Below, in pieces: positions 34,770 through 43,405 of a stretch of 64,000 nucleotides of DNA. The notes beneath the pieces were generated by a model. It ran no database searches and had not been told where the DNA came from. It saw only the letters and a list, made by a program, of their open reading frames with translations. Each line of letters opens with the position of its first letter. The stretch's first letter is position 1. Source of the DNA: Siphonobacter aquaeclarae (GTDB lineage Bacteria; Bacteroidota; Bacteroidia; Cytophagales; Spirosomataceae); contig NZ_FNGS01000003.1 in assembly GCF_900103285.1 (NCBI RefSeq), positions 62,001 to 126,000 of the forward strand, written 5' to 3'. Both the position numbers and the translations under genes were made by a program.

Positions 34770-34808
34770 CACAGTCCGCCTGTCTGACAGACCGCGGCGG
34801 CTTTCAAC

Positions 34809-36323
34809 ATGGGTGTTCTGAAAAAACTGGCTGGTGACACGGCGCTTTACGGTGTCAGCAGCATTTTGGGCCGGGTGATCAACTACCTGTTGGTGCCTTT
34901 GCACACGGCCATTTTTTCGTCCGGAAAAATGGCGGAGCAGGTGACCTATTTCGCCTGGGTCGCGCTTTTCAATATCATCTATGTCTTTGGCATGGAGACA
35001 ACCTTTTTCCGGTTTGCTTCCCGGGAAAAAGAGCGTTTTCAGGAATATTTTAACCGCGCGGTCTCGGCCATTATGGTGGTCAGCGTGATCGGCTCCGGGC
35101 TGATCATGGTATTTTCGGACCGGCTGGCGGAGAGCTTCGGGTATCCGGGGCGCGGGCAGCTGATTTCCTGGCTCGCTATCGTGATGATTGTGGATGCCGT
35201 CACAGCCATTCCCTACGCCCGTCTCCGCCTCGAAAAACGCCCTAGAAAGTTTGTAGCCGTCCGGATTTCGAACATTCTGCTGAACGTCGGGCTGAACTTC
35301 TACTTCCTCTGGTTTTGCCGGCAGATATACCTGGGGGCATTTTTACCGGAACTAAAGGATGTATGGCCGTTCCGTTACGATCCGGAGCTGGGTATCGGAT
35401 ACATTGTCCTGGCGAACCTGATCGCGAACGTCGCGACGGTGCCGCTGCTCTGGCACGAGTTCCGCGGGTTCAAACTACTCCTGAATTGGAAAGCCTTCCG
35501 GCCGATGTGGCAATATGCCTATCCGATTCTGATCCTGGGGCTGGCGGGCAATTTCAATCAGCTGTTCGACCGGCTGGTACTCGAACAGTGGCTGCCTGAA
35601 GGGTTTTACCCCGGACGTACGTCTGAGGAAGCCCTGGGAATCTACGGAAACGTTTACAAGCTCTCCATCTTCATGAGCCTGGTCATTCAGGCTTTCCGGT
35701 ATGCGGCAGAACCCTTTTTCTTCTCCAGGGCGGAAGATAAAAATGCTCCCGGGGTTTTTGCAGACGTCATGAAATGGTTCATCATTGCGTCCGTGCTGAT
35801 CTGGGTGGTCGTTTCGGTCAATCTCGATATCGTCGCCAGCCTGTTCTTGCGGAAGAAAGAATACTGGGAAGGGTTGCCGGTGGTGCCGGTCCTCCTCCTG
35901 GCGAATCTGTTTCTCGGAATTTACTATAACCTGACGGTGTGGTTCAAATTGTCAGACCGGACGCAGTATGGAACGCTGCTGACCTTCATCGGGGCGGCGG
36001 TAACGCTGGTTGGAAACTTCTTCCTGATACCGGTGCTGGGATATATGGGCTGTGCGGTGACGTTTCTGCTATCCTGCGCGGTGATGATGGTATGCTGCTA
36101 CCTGCTGGGTGAAAAATATTACCCGATTCCGTATCACCTGCGGTCTGCGTTCGGGTATCTGCTCGGCGGCGGGGCGGTTATCCTAGCCTCACTGCTCCCG
36201 ATTGAAAACACGTATGCTGCCATCGCTTATCATACGCTGCTGATCGGGTTCTTTTTACTGGGTATACTGGTTGCGGAGCGAAAATCGTTACCAGCGTCTC
36301 TACGGAAGAAAATATCCGTTTAG
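34809..36323 (+). CDS. Polysaccharide flippase (Wzx-like, MATE/MVF superfamily)
   Basis: 504 aa with about fourteen predicted membrane helices, the arrangement of oligosaccharide flippases that move undecaprenyl-linked glycans across the inner membrane. The N terminus (KKLAGDTALYGVSSILGRVINYLLVPLHT) is typical of the Polysacc_synt family, as are the charged loop FFRFASREKERF and a conserved helix with YAYPILILGLAGNFNQLFDRL. Monocistronic here, unlike flippases in glycan clusters. The glycan is unknown. Confidence 0.88.
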   Translation: MGVLKKLAGDTALYGVSSILGRVINYLLVPLHTAIFSSGKMAEQVTYFAWVALFNIIYVFGMETTFFRFASREKERFQEYFNRAVSAIMVVSVIGSGLIMVFSDRLAESFGYPGRGQLISWLAIVMIVDAVTAIPYARLRLEKRPRKFVAVRISNILLNVGLNFYFLWFCRQIYLGAFLPELKDVWPFRYDPELGIGYIVLANLIANVATVPLLWHEFRGFKLLLNWKAFRPMWQYAYPILILGLAGNFNQLFDRLVLEQWLPEGFYPGRTSEEALGIYGNVYKLSIFMSLVIQAFRYAAEPFFFSRAEDKNAPGVFADVMKWFIIASVLIWVVVSVNLDIVASLFLRKKEYWEGLPVVPVLLLANLFLGIYYNLTVWFKLSDRTQYGTLLTFIGAAVTLVGNFFLIPVLGYMGCAVTFLLSCAVMMVCCYLLGEKYYPIPYHLRSAFGYLLGGGAVILASLLPIENTYAAIAYHTLLIGFFLLGILVAERKSLPASLRKKISV

Positions 36324-36632
36324 TGATAAAAAATCAGGCCATAAGTCTATATTGCGCCCAGGTTGCGGGTAGAGTGCTTTTTTCACAAAAAGATAAAATT
36401 GGGGGCCTGTCATAAAATCCCGAATTTTATTTGGAGGTATTTCGAAAAGCATGTCATACCTTGTCGAAAATTTGTTAAAATCTGTTAAATGTCGGGCGGT
36501 GACGTCCTGATTTTGGTCTCTGATTTTTGGTATTTTGTCGGAACCGCTTACTTTTGATCACTTCAATTAAAAAAACACGGATAGGAGATACAACATGCAG
36601 CACTGCTCTACGTTAACTAAACTGGAAATACA
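36324..36632 (+). promoter_or_regulatory. Gene-free region with ECF sigma gene promoter
   Basis: 309 bp with no ORF. TTTTTG (36524-36529), a 19-bp spacer and TACTTTTG (36549-36556) form a strong Bacteroidota housekeeping promoter, leaving a 5' leader of about 70 bases before the ATG at 36633. The first 150 bases are AT-rich with no confident terminator for the flippase gene. Nothing else recognised. Confidence 0.6.
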
Positions 36633-37232
36633 ATGGCAAAAGTCCAATTTAGCGACAGTGAGCTTGTATCGCTATATATCCGTGGAAACGAACGTGCCTT
36701 CGAGCACCTGGTAAACCGGTACAAGTCGAAGGTTTATACGACTATTTACCTGATTGTCAAGGACCAGTACGTCGCGGAAGACTTAACCCAGGATACATTT
36801 ATCAAAGCTGTAGAAACCCTGCAGTCGGGTAAGTACAACGAAGAAGGCAAATTCCTTCCCTGGATTATTCGCATTGCCCACAACCTCGCTATTGACTATT
36901 TCCGCCGAGAGAAACGCTATCCCGAAGTGGTGTTTGAAGACGGCAGCAGTGTGTTTAATACGCTGGAATTTGCGGACGACTCGATTGAATCGGCGACGAT
37001 CCGCAAGGAAACGTATGAATACCTGAAAGAACTCATTACGAGGCTCCCGGAGCCTCAGCGAGAGGTGCTGGTAATGCGGCACTACGAGGACATGAGTTTT
37101 CAGGAAATCGCTGATGCCACCGGGGTGAGTATCAATACTGCTTTGGGCCGTATGCGTTATGCTCTCATCAATTTACGCAAGATGATGAGTAAACACGTCC
37201 GGAACTATGATACAAACCTTTACTCAAGATGA
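36633..37232 (+). CDS. ECF-type RNA polymerase sigma factor (sigma-24 family)
   Basis: 199 aa. Region 2 (LVNRYKSKVYTTIYLIVKDQYVAEDLTQDTFIKAV, with the -10-recognition helix near WIIRIAHNLAIDYFRREKR) and region 4 (LPEPQREVLVMRHYEDMSFQEIADATGVSINT) are both complete. It directs RNA polymerase to a regulon that cannot be deduced here. The following 83-aa ORF overlaps its last 26 bases, so translation of the two is coupled. In many Bacteroidota such pairs encode a sigma factor and a small regulator. Confidence 0.93.
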   Translation: MAKVQFSDSELVSLYIRGNERAFEHLVNRYKSKVYTTIYLIVKDQYVAEDLTQDTFIKAVETLQSGKYNEEGKFLPWIIRIAHNLAIDYFRREKRYPEVVFEDGSSVFNTLEFADDSIESATIRKETYEYLKELITRLPEPQREVLVMRHYEDMSFQEIADATGVSINTALGRMRYALINLRKMMSKHVRNYDTNLYSR

Positions 37233-37458
37233 CATCCTTCGGTACGCCTACGAAGAAACAAGCACCGAAGAAAACACGCAGATAGAAGAAGCACTCATGC
37301 ATGACCACGAGTTGCTCCTTTTCTACCTCGATATTATGGATCTCAAGGCAGGTCTGAATCAGGTGGCCCTTCAGCCTTTGGCACGGGTTACGGATAACAT
37401 CCTCGCCTACTCCCGGTCGTACCGGACAAAAAGCCAATCTTCCAGACAATCGATCTGA
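37207..37458 (+). CDS. Small ORF overlapping the ECF sigma gene, possible regulator
   Basis: 83 aa, acidic and predicted helical (TQDDILRYAYEETSTEENTQIEEALMHDHELLLFYLDIMD), starting 26 bp before the end of the sigma gene. The length and the acidic helices resemble the cytoplasmic part of anti-sigma proteins with a zf-HC2-like region, but the zinc ligands and a membrane segment are missing. It may bind the sigma factor (inference from position). The terminator begins within its last codons, supporting a real two-gene transcript. Confidence 0.65.
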   Translation: MIQTFTQDDILRYAYEETSTEENTQIEEALMHDHELLLFYLDIMDLKAGLNQVALQPLARVTDNILAYSRSYRTKSQSSRQSI

Positions 37459-37472
37459 AAGATTGGTTTTTT
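37434..37472 (+). terminator. Terminator of the sigma operon
   Basis: CCAATCTT (37434-37441) pairs with AAGATTGG (37459-37466), an inner CAGA/TCTG extends the stem, and T6 follows to 37472. The stem overlaps the stop codon of the small ORF. Confidence 0.85.
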
Positions 37473-37522
37473 GGTATATTCGCTAACCCCTCTTCTTTCT
37501 GGGAGACGGGGTTTTATTGCTT

Positions 37523-38185
37523 ATGACGAAGAAAGAACGATATCGGGGTCTGATAGCCTACTTCACTGAAAATTTCCCGGAACCCGAAACCGAGCTGCAT
37601 TACGGAAATCCATATGAACTGCTGGTAGCGGTGATCCTGTCTGCTCAGTGTACCGACAAGCGGGTGAATATGGTTACGCCAAAGCTGTTTGAGCGTTTTC
37701 CGGTACCGGAAGCGCTGGCGGAGGCTTCTTCCGACGAAGTATTTGAATACATCCGCTCGATTTCCTATCCCAATAACAAGGCCAAACACCTCGTCGGCAT
37801 GGCGAAAATGCTGGTGAACGATTTTGGCTCCGTCGTGCCGGGTACAATTGAGGAACTGCAGAAAATGCCGGGAGTTGGCCGAAAAACGGCCAACGTCATC
37901 GTTTCAGTTATTTACAACCAGCCTGCCATGGCGGTGGATACACACGTCTTCCGGGTTTCGCACCGGCTCGGACTGGTCCCCAAAACGGCCACGACGCCGC
38001 TTGCCGTGGAGAAAGAGCTGATGAAACATATCCCGACCGAACTGGTGCCGAAAGCCCACCACTGGCTGATCCTGCACGGACGGTACATATGCCTCGCCCG
38101 GACGCCGCAGTGCAGCCGCTGCGAAATCAAGGCCTTTTGCAAGTATTGGGAGACCATTTCCGGCGGAAAACGGCTGCCGGGTTGA
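37523..38185 (+). CDS. nth: Endonuclease III (DNA glycosylase/AP lyase)
   Basis: Base-excision repair enzyme of 220 aa that removes oxidised pyrimidines and nicks abasic sites. The HhH-GPD motif MPGVGRKTANVI contains the catalytic Lys121, and Asp139 lies in VDTHVFR. The [4Fe-4S] loop has the exact spacing C-x6-C-x2-C-x5-C (Cys190, 197, 200, 206). The ATG at 37523 is preferred over an in-frame TTG two codons earlier. Confidence 0.95.
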   Translation: MTKKERYRGLIAYFTENFPEPETELHYGNPYELLVAVILSAQCTDKRVNMVTPKLFERFPVPEALAEASSDEVFEYIRSISYPNNKAKHLVGMAKMLVNDFGSVVPGTIEELQKMPGVGRKTANVIVSVIYNQPAMAVDTHVFRVSHRLGLVPKTATTPLAVEKELMKHIPTELVPKAHHWLILHGRYICLARTPQCSRCEIKAFCKYWETISGGKRLPG

Positions 38186-38267
38186 AAAAATAAAACAGCC
38201 TGTACGACCCATCTATTTTTCATGCACCTTTGCGGAGCCGTGAAATCCCAGAAAAACCCTGTGATCT

Positions 38268-39050
38268 ATGTTTAATCTGACGCCGGCTGTCCGGGCCATA
38301 CTCCTCGCGAACGTCGCGCTGTTTGCGGCCGAAAGCCTGGTCTTTCCGAACCTGGGAAACCTCCTGGGGCTGCATAATTTCGAATCTCCGCTCTTTCTGC
38401 CGTTTCAGTTTGTCACGCATATGTTCATGCACGGGGGCTTTGGCCACCTGTTCAGCAACATGTTCGCACTCATTATGTTCGGCCCCGGGCTGGAGAATCT
38501 GTGGGGAACCAAGCGTTTTACCTTTTTCTATTTTTTTACCGGAATCGGTGCGGGCCTGCTTTACTCAGGCGTCAATTACTACGAAATCGGTCAGATCAAG
38601 GACGCCGCGCTGGCATTCGTTCAGGATCCGGATCCGACGAACTTCGCCGGGTTCATGAATGATTATGCCCCTCTGCTTCAGAATGAGCCGCTTATCCAGC
38701 GCTACCTGAGTAATCCTGACAATGTCATGTTGCAGAAACAGGTGGTACTTCTGACCCGGGAATACGTCAATATGGTGGTCAATATTCCGATGGTCGGGGC
38801 CTCCGGCGCGATCTTCGGAATCCTGATGGCGTTCGGAATGTTATTCCCGAATACATTGTTGTTTTTGTTGTTCATTCCCTTTCCCATTAAGGCCAAATAT
38901 TTTGTAGCTTTATATGGGCTGTATGAGCTGTACTCGGGTTTACACCAGAATCCGGGGGACAATGTCGCCCACTTTGCCCACGTCGGCGGGATGTTGTTTG
39001 CCTTCATCCTGATCCGGTACTGGGCCCGTCAGCGTAAGAATTTCTATTAG
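38268..39050 (+). CDS. Rhomboid intramembrane serine protease 1
   Basis: 260 aa, six or seven membrane helices. Catalytic dyad: Ser179 in VGASGAIFG and His238 in HFAHVGGML. The HMFMHGGFGHLFSNMFAL motif (helix 2, with the conserved histidines and asparagine of the oxyanion region) is present. An insertion of about 60 residues between helices (around EIGQIKDAALAFVQDPDPT) is longer than in GlpG. Cleaves membrane protein substrates, unknown here. A second rhomboid gene follows 94 bp downstream. Confidence 0.92.
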   Translation: MFNLTPAVRAILLANVALFAAESLVFPNLGNLLGLHNFESPLFLPFQFVTHMFMHGGFGHLFSNMFALIMFGPGLENLWGTKRFTFFYFFTGIGAGLLYSGVNYYEIGQIKDAALAFVQDPDPTNFAGFMNDYAPLLQNEPLIQRYLSNPDNVMLQKQVVLLTREYVNMVVNIPMVGASGAIFGILMAFGMLFPNTLLFLLFIPFPIKAKYFVALYGLYELYSGLHQNPGDNVAHFAHVGGMLFAFILIRYWARQRKNFY

Positions 39051-39143
39051 GCAGGCACTGTTTTTTTATTTCGGAAAAGCTGCGGAAAGCCGGGAGTTCG
39101 TATATGGTATTCTCCGGTATTTATTTCTATCTTATTTCGTGCT

Positions 39144-40049
39144 ATGAGCGGCTTTATTGACGACATCAAGGAGGCGTTTTCACGCAGGGACAATGGGCTC
39201 ATCCAGCTCATCCTGATCAACGTGTTCGTCTTTCTGGGGTTGCTCGTGCTGCAGGTGAGTTTCAGCCTTTCGGGGAAAGAATCCTATTACACGCTTGTCC
39301 TGGACCAGCTTGCCCTGAAACCGAACCCGGCCCACCTGCTGTACAAGCCCTGGACCCTCCTGACCTACTGTTTTGTCCACCAGAATATCCTGCATATTCT
39401 GTTCAACATGCTTTTCCTGTTCTGGTTCGGACAACTGGTGCAGGAATACCTGGGAAGCCGCCGGCTGGTCAGTCTGTATATGCTGGGGGGATTGGTGGGA
39501 GGATTGACATTTGCCGCGCTTTACAACCTGGTTCCGCTGTACCGGCACTGGCTGGATATGCCGAATGTCGGAGCCTCCGGAGCAGTATATGCCGTGATGC
39601 TGGGTGCTGCGACGTTGTTGCCGAACTATACCTTTCACGTCCTGATCATCGGACCGGTGCGGATCAAGTATATCGCGGCATTCTTTGTGGTGGTTTCCTT
39701 TGCTCAGATACCAGGGTCGAATGCGGGCGGTAACATTACGCACCTCAGCGGCGCGCTGTTTGGCTATCTGTATATCCGGATGCTGCGCCGTGGCACTGAC
39801 CTGGGCCAGCCCGTGGAAGCCGTACTGGACTTTTTCAAGCGCCTGTTCTCCCGTGAGCCCAGGCCCCGGATGAAGGTCAAATACCGGTCTCAGACCCGTA
39901 CGACCTACACCGCCTACAGCACAACCGCCGAAGAGTTTCCCGATGATGACGAGATAGACGCCATCCTGGATAAAATTTCCAAGTCAGGTTATGAAAGTCT
40001 CACCCGGGAAGAAAAACAAAAGCTCTACAAGGCCAGCCAGAAAAACTGA
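39144..40049 (+). CDS. Rhomboid intramembrane serine protease 2 with C-terminal extension
   Basis: 301 aa, about six membrane helices. Catalytic Ser145 in VGASGAVYA and His200 in ITHLSGALFGY, with FVHQNILHILFNMLFLFWFG supplying helix 2. A soluble tail of about 90 residues after the last helix (basic, then acidic YSTTAEEFPDDDEIDAILDKI) resembles the DUF6576 tail attached to Bacteroidota rhomboids. It may be a regulatory or substrate-binding module. Tandem arrangement with the previous gene suggests duplication followed by divergence. Confidence 0.92.
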   Translation: MSGFIDDIKEAFSRRDNGLIQLILINVFVFLGLLVLQVSFSLSGKESYYTLVLDQLALKPNPAHLLYKPWTLLTYCFVHQNILHILFNMLFLFWFGQLVQEYLGSRRLVSLYMLGGLVGGLTFAALYNLVPLYRHWLDMPNVGASGAVYAVMLGAATLLPNYTFHVLIIGPVRIKYIAAFFVVVSFAQIPGSNAGGNITHLSGALFGYLYIRMLRRGTDLGQPVEAVLDFFKRLFSREPRPRMKVKYRSQTRTTYTAYSTTAEEFPDDDEIDAILDKISKSGYESLTREEKQKLYKASQKN

Positions 40050-40058
40050 CACGACCTG

Positions 40059-40087
40059 CCTCTCCTGTTCAAAAGGAGGGGCTTTTT
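40059..40087 (+). terminator. Terminator of the rhomboid operon
   Basis: CCTCTCCT (40059-40066) pairs with AGGAGGGG (40074-40081, one G-T pair) across a seven-base loop, then CTTTTT. Confidence 0.75.
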
Positions 40088-40107
40088 CTATACCAACCGT
40101 TTTGCAT

Positions 40108-40115
40108 TACCTTTG
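40108..40115 (+). promoter_or_regulatory. dxs promoter -7 element
   Basis: TACCTTTG matches TAnnTTTG; it gives a leader of about 110 bases before the dxs ATG at 40233. Confidence 0.45.
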
Positions 40116-40232
40116 TCCTCTTTTTCAAGGGTATGCCTGAAAAGAAACAATTCGTAGCCCCCACCCGTTGAGGTGTTACATTTCATCCAAACCAACTGGC
40201 CGGCAGCCAGTTGATTGATTCGTCCCAATGCA

Positions 40233-42164
40233 ATGCTCATAAAGCCTGGTCCGTTGCTTGCTCAGATCGATACCCCCGAAGAGCTGCGAAAACTCGATAA
40301 GTCGCAATTGCTTCAGGTATGTCAGGAAGTAAGGCAATTTATCGTCGATAATGTCTCCGTTTACGGAGGCCATTTTGGAGCCAGTTTAGGCGTTGTTGAA
40401 CTCACCGTTGCGCTTCACTATGTGTTGAATACGCCGGAGGATCAGCTCGTTTTCGACGTCGGGCACCAGGCATACGGACACAAAATTCTGACCGGCCGTC
40501 GCAGCCGGTTTCATACCAACCGCTTTTACGGTGGCCTTTCCGGTTTTCCGAAACGCAAGGAGAGCCCGTATGACGCGTTTGGCGTAGGCCACTCGTCGAC
40601 ATCGATTTCCGCCGCCCTCGGCATGTCGGTCGGCGCGGTACACAACGGCAAAAAAAACCAGCAGCACGTCGCAATTATCGGCGATGGCGCTATGACCGGC
40701 GGTATGGCCTTCGAAGCCATGAACCATGCCGGCTCGCTGAAAGATACCAACCTGCTGATTGTCCTCAACGACAACTGCATGAGCATTGACCCGAACGTCG
40801 GGGCGCTCAAGGATTACCTGACCGACATCACCACGTCCCATACCTACAACCGGGTGAAAGACGAGGTCTGGAACCTGCTCGGGAAGATGAGCAACTTCGG
40901 GCGGACGGCGCAGGAAATCGTTTCCAAGATTGAAAGCGGTCTGAAGGCGACGCTCCTTCACCAGAGTAACCTCTTCGAATCCCTGAATCTCCGGTATTTC
41001 GGACCGGTGGACGGGCACGACGTAGATCACCTGGTCGAGATTTTCTCCGACCTGAAAGATGTACCCGGACCGAAGATCCTCCACTGCGTGACGGTCAAAG
41101 GCAAGGGCTACGGCCCGGCCGAAAAAGACCAGACGAAGTGGCACTCTCCCGGGAAATTCGACAAGATTACCGGCGAAATTTTCAAGAAAGTCTACGAAAA
41201 ACCCCAGCCTCCGAAGTATCAGGAGGTTTTCGGTCATACGTTGCTGGAGCTGGCCCAGGCAAACCCGAAGATCGTCGGAGTAACGCCCGCCATGCCCAGC
41301 GGTTCATCCATGAATATCATGATGAAAGCGATGCCGGACCGGGCCTTTGACGTAGGCATCGCCGAGCAGCATGCGGTGACCTTCTCAGCGGGGATGGCTA
41401 CGCAGGGGTTGACAGTATTCTGCAATATTTACAGCACATTCATGCAGCGGGCGTATGATCAGGTGATCCACGACGTCTGTATTCAGGAGCTTCCGGTGGT
41501 ATTTTGCCTCGACCGGGCCGGCCTTGTCGGTGCCGACGGACCGACTCACCACGGCGCCTACGACATTGCGTTTATGCGTTGCGTGCCGAACATGATTGTT
41601 GCTTCGCCAATGAACGAGCAGGAGCTGCGCAACCTCATGTATACCGCTCAAAGTGAGGAAGTTCAGTCCGGACATCAGGCCTTCACGATCCGGTACCCCC
41701 GGGGCGAAGGCGTTATGCCGGATTGGCGGACGCCCTTCGAGAAGGTGGAAATCGGTACCGGACGGAAAGTACGGGATGGGGAAGAAGTCGCGATCCTGAC
41801 GGTAGGTCCTATCGGTAATTTCGTTGCCGAAGCCTGCAAAAAGCTTGAAAAAGAAGGGTTATCACCGGCGCATTATGACCTGCGCTTTGTGAAACCGCTT
41901 GATACCCGGTTGCTCCACGAAGTATTCCGGCGTTTTGATAAAGTCATTACGGTTGAAGACGGATGCCTGACCGGCGGCGTAGGTTCTGCTATTGTGGAAT
42001 TTATGACGGATGAAGGCTACTCGGCGCGGATCAAACGCCTGGGTATTCCGGATGGAATCGTCGAACACGGAGAGCCGGCCGAGCTGTACCGGGAATGCGG
42101 TTTCGATGCGGAAGGCATCGCCCGGGCTGTCCGGGAAATGGCCGCTGTCAGCCTGGTTCGCTAG
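40233..42164 (+). CDS. dxs: 1-deoxy-D-xylulose-5-phosphate synthase
   Basis: Thiamine-diphosphate enzyme that condenses pyruvate with glyceraldehyde 3-phosphate, the entry step of the MEP isoprenoid pathway. 643 aa from the ATG at 40233; the upstream TTG at 40215 is less likely. Motifs: VFDVGHQAYGHKILTGR, the ThDP-binding GDGAMTGGMAFEAMNHAG, the pyrimidine-domain region DVGIAEQHAVTFSAGMA with its catalytic Glu, and DRAGLVGADGPTHHGAYD. The C-terminal transketolase domain is complete. Monocistronic with terminator at 42194. Confidence 0.96.
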   Translation: MLIKPGPLLAQIDTPEELRKLDKSQLLQVCQEVRQFIVDNVSVYGGHFGASLGVVELTVALHYVLNTPEDQLVFDVGHQAYGHKILTGRRSRFHTNRFYGGLSGFPKRKESPYDAFGVGHSSTSISAALGMSVGAVHNGKKNQQHVAIIGDGAMTGGMAFEAMNHAGSLKDTNLLIVLNDNCMSIDPNVGALKDYLTDITTSHTYNRVKDEVWNLLGKMSNFGRTAQEIVSKIESGLKATLLHQSNLFESLNLRYFGPVDGHDVDHLVEIFSDLKDVPGPKILHCVTVKGKGYGPAEKDQTKWHSPGKFDKITGEIFKKVYEKPQPPKYQEVFGHTLLELAQANPKIVGVTPAMPSGSSMNIMMKAMPDRAFDVGIAEQHAVTFSAGMATQGLTVFCNIYSTFMQRAYDQVIHDVCIQELPVVFCLDRAGLVGADGPTHHGAYDIAFMRCVPNMIVASPMNEQELRNLMYTAQSEEVQSGHQAFTIRYPRGEGVMPDWRTPFEKVEIGTGRKVRDGEEVAILTVGPIGNFVAEACKKLEKEGLSPAHYDLRFVKPLDTRLLHEVFRRFDKVITVEDGCLTGGVGSAIVEFMTDEGYSARIKRLGIPDGIVEHGEPAELYRECGFDAEGIARAVREMAAVSLVR

Positions 42165-42193
42165 TCGCTGTTTCAGTCAAACACTATTGATCG

Positions 42194-42222
42194 GCCCGTT
42201 CCCGTTTTGGAACGGGCTTTTT
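42194..42222 (+). terminator. dxs terminator
   Basis: GCCCGTTCC (42194-42202) pairs with GGAACGGGC (42209-42217), followed by T5. Confidence 0.9.
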
Positions 42223-42248
42223 GCTCATTTTTTCAACGAAAAGACCAC

Positions 42249-42941
42249 ATGGAAGAGAATGAAAAACTCGACCGGATCGTCGAGGCACGCCTGAAACTGA
42301 AAGCCCGCTTCGAGGAAAAAATGAAGCAGACGCCTTCGCAGGCCGACGCCCGGCCGATGGGTTCCGGCGATCCGAACCGCCACGGTATGCCGGTCGTGCC
42401 GGTAGGTCAGACGCTGACGCAGAAATGGCCCGTACTCGATCTGGGATACCACCCGAGTATTTCCCACGACCGCTGGCGCCTGATTATCGACGGCGAAGTG
42501 GAAAACCCCGTTACGCTGACGTGGGAAGAGTTTATGGCCCTACCGCAGACGGATGATACCTCCGATTTTCATTGCGTCACAACCTGGTCCAAGCTGGATA
42601 TGCCCTGGCAGGGAGTCCGGTTCATGGACCTTGCGGCGCTGGTACACCCGCTGGAAACAGCCACGCACGTATTGTGCTACGGGTATGATACGTATACGAC
42701 CAACCTGTCGCTCGAAGAAGCCCTCAAGCCGGATGTACTCCTGGCTCACACCGTATACGGAGAACCGCTCGCGAAGGAACATGGCGGTCCGGTCCGGATG
42801 GTAACGCCGCAGTTGTACGCCTGGAAGGGGTCCAAGTGGATCAAGCGGCTCCAGTTTCTGCCGCAAAACAAGCTTGGATTCTGGGAAGAACGCGGATACT
42901 CCAATACTGCCTACCCCTGGCGAAACGACCGATACAGCTGA
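42249..42941 (+). CDS. Molybdopterin-dependent oxidoreductase (sulfite-oxidase fold, YedY-like)
   Basis: 230 aa from the ATG at 42249. It consists essentially of one sulfite-oxidase-type molybdopterin domain, and the molybdenum-ligating cysteine is Cys109 in DFHCVTTWS. Flanking landmarks are WRLIIDGEVENP, GVRFMDLAALV and KWIKRLQFL. Unlike MsrP/YedY, it has no twin-arginine signal, so it is predicted to be cytoplasmic. No heme or dimerisation domain is present. Substrate unknown. A chagasin-like inhibitor gene follows after three bases. Confidence 0.88.
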   Translation: MEENEKLDRIVEARLKLKARFEEKMKQTPSQADARPMGSGDPNRHGMPVVPVGQTLTQKWPVLDLGYHPSISHDRWRLIIDGEVENPVTLTWEEFMALPQTDDTSDFHCVTTWSKLDMPWQGVRFMDLAALVHPLETATHVLCYGYDTYTTNLSLEEALKPDVLLAHTVYGEPLAKEHGGPVRMVTPQLYAWKGSKWIKRLQFLPQNKLGFWEERGYSNTAYPWRNDRYS

Positions 42942-42944
42942 TCT

Positions 42945-43292
42945 ATGAAACAGTTCCTGCTACTCTTATGCGGTATGGTCCTGAGCGGCGCCGTACAGGC
43001 ACAAAAACCGGCCCCGCTGGCGATTGAAGTCGGCCGGCCCCGTGAAATTGTTTTGGCGGCCAACCCGTCAACCGGCTATCACTGGCAATATGCAGTGGGA
43101 GACTCGTCGGTGTTACAGGTGAAGAGCCGGTACGTCGCGTCGGCGCCCGCCCGCATAGGTTCCGGTGGAGAAGAGCGGTTTACGCTGACCGGATTGAAAA
43201 AAGGAACCAGCCTGTGGGTACTGTCATATGTTCCGCCCGGACGAAATCAGAAGGCCTCCCGGGTAATGAGTTACATCGTACATGTGAAATAG
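42945..43292 (+). CDS. Chagasin-family (I42) cysteine-protease inhibitor
   Basis: 115 aa with signal peptide KQFLLLLCGMVLSGAVQAQ. The mature Ig-fold domain has the three inhibitory loops of chagasin: NPSTGYHW (L4), the glycine-rich GSGGEERF (L2) and a VPPGR segment in the L6 region. Such proteins block papain-type cysteine proteases in the periplasm or outside the cell. It is only three bases downstream of the Mo-oxidoreductase gene, so they share a transcript although one is cytoplasmic and the other exported. Confidence 0.87.
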   Translation: MKQFLLLLCGMVLSGAVQAQKPAPLAIEVGRPREIVLAANPSTGYHWQYAVGDSSVLQVKSRYVASAPARIGSGGEERFTLTGLKKGTSLWVLSYVPPGRNQKASRVMSYIVHVK

Positions 43293-43405
43293 CGGGGCCT
43301 CTTCACTGACACCTGATTTTTCGTAACTTGCGGCCCCGGCGGAGAAGGGTCTTCGCTCCGGAGCCGCCGGATATGGGCCGGAAGGCAAATAACCAATCTG
43401 ATTTT

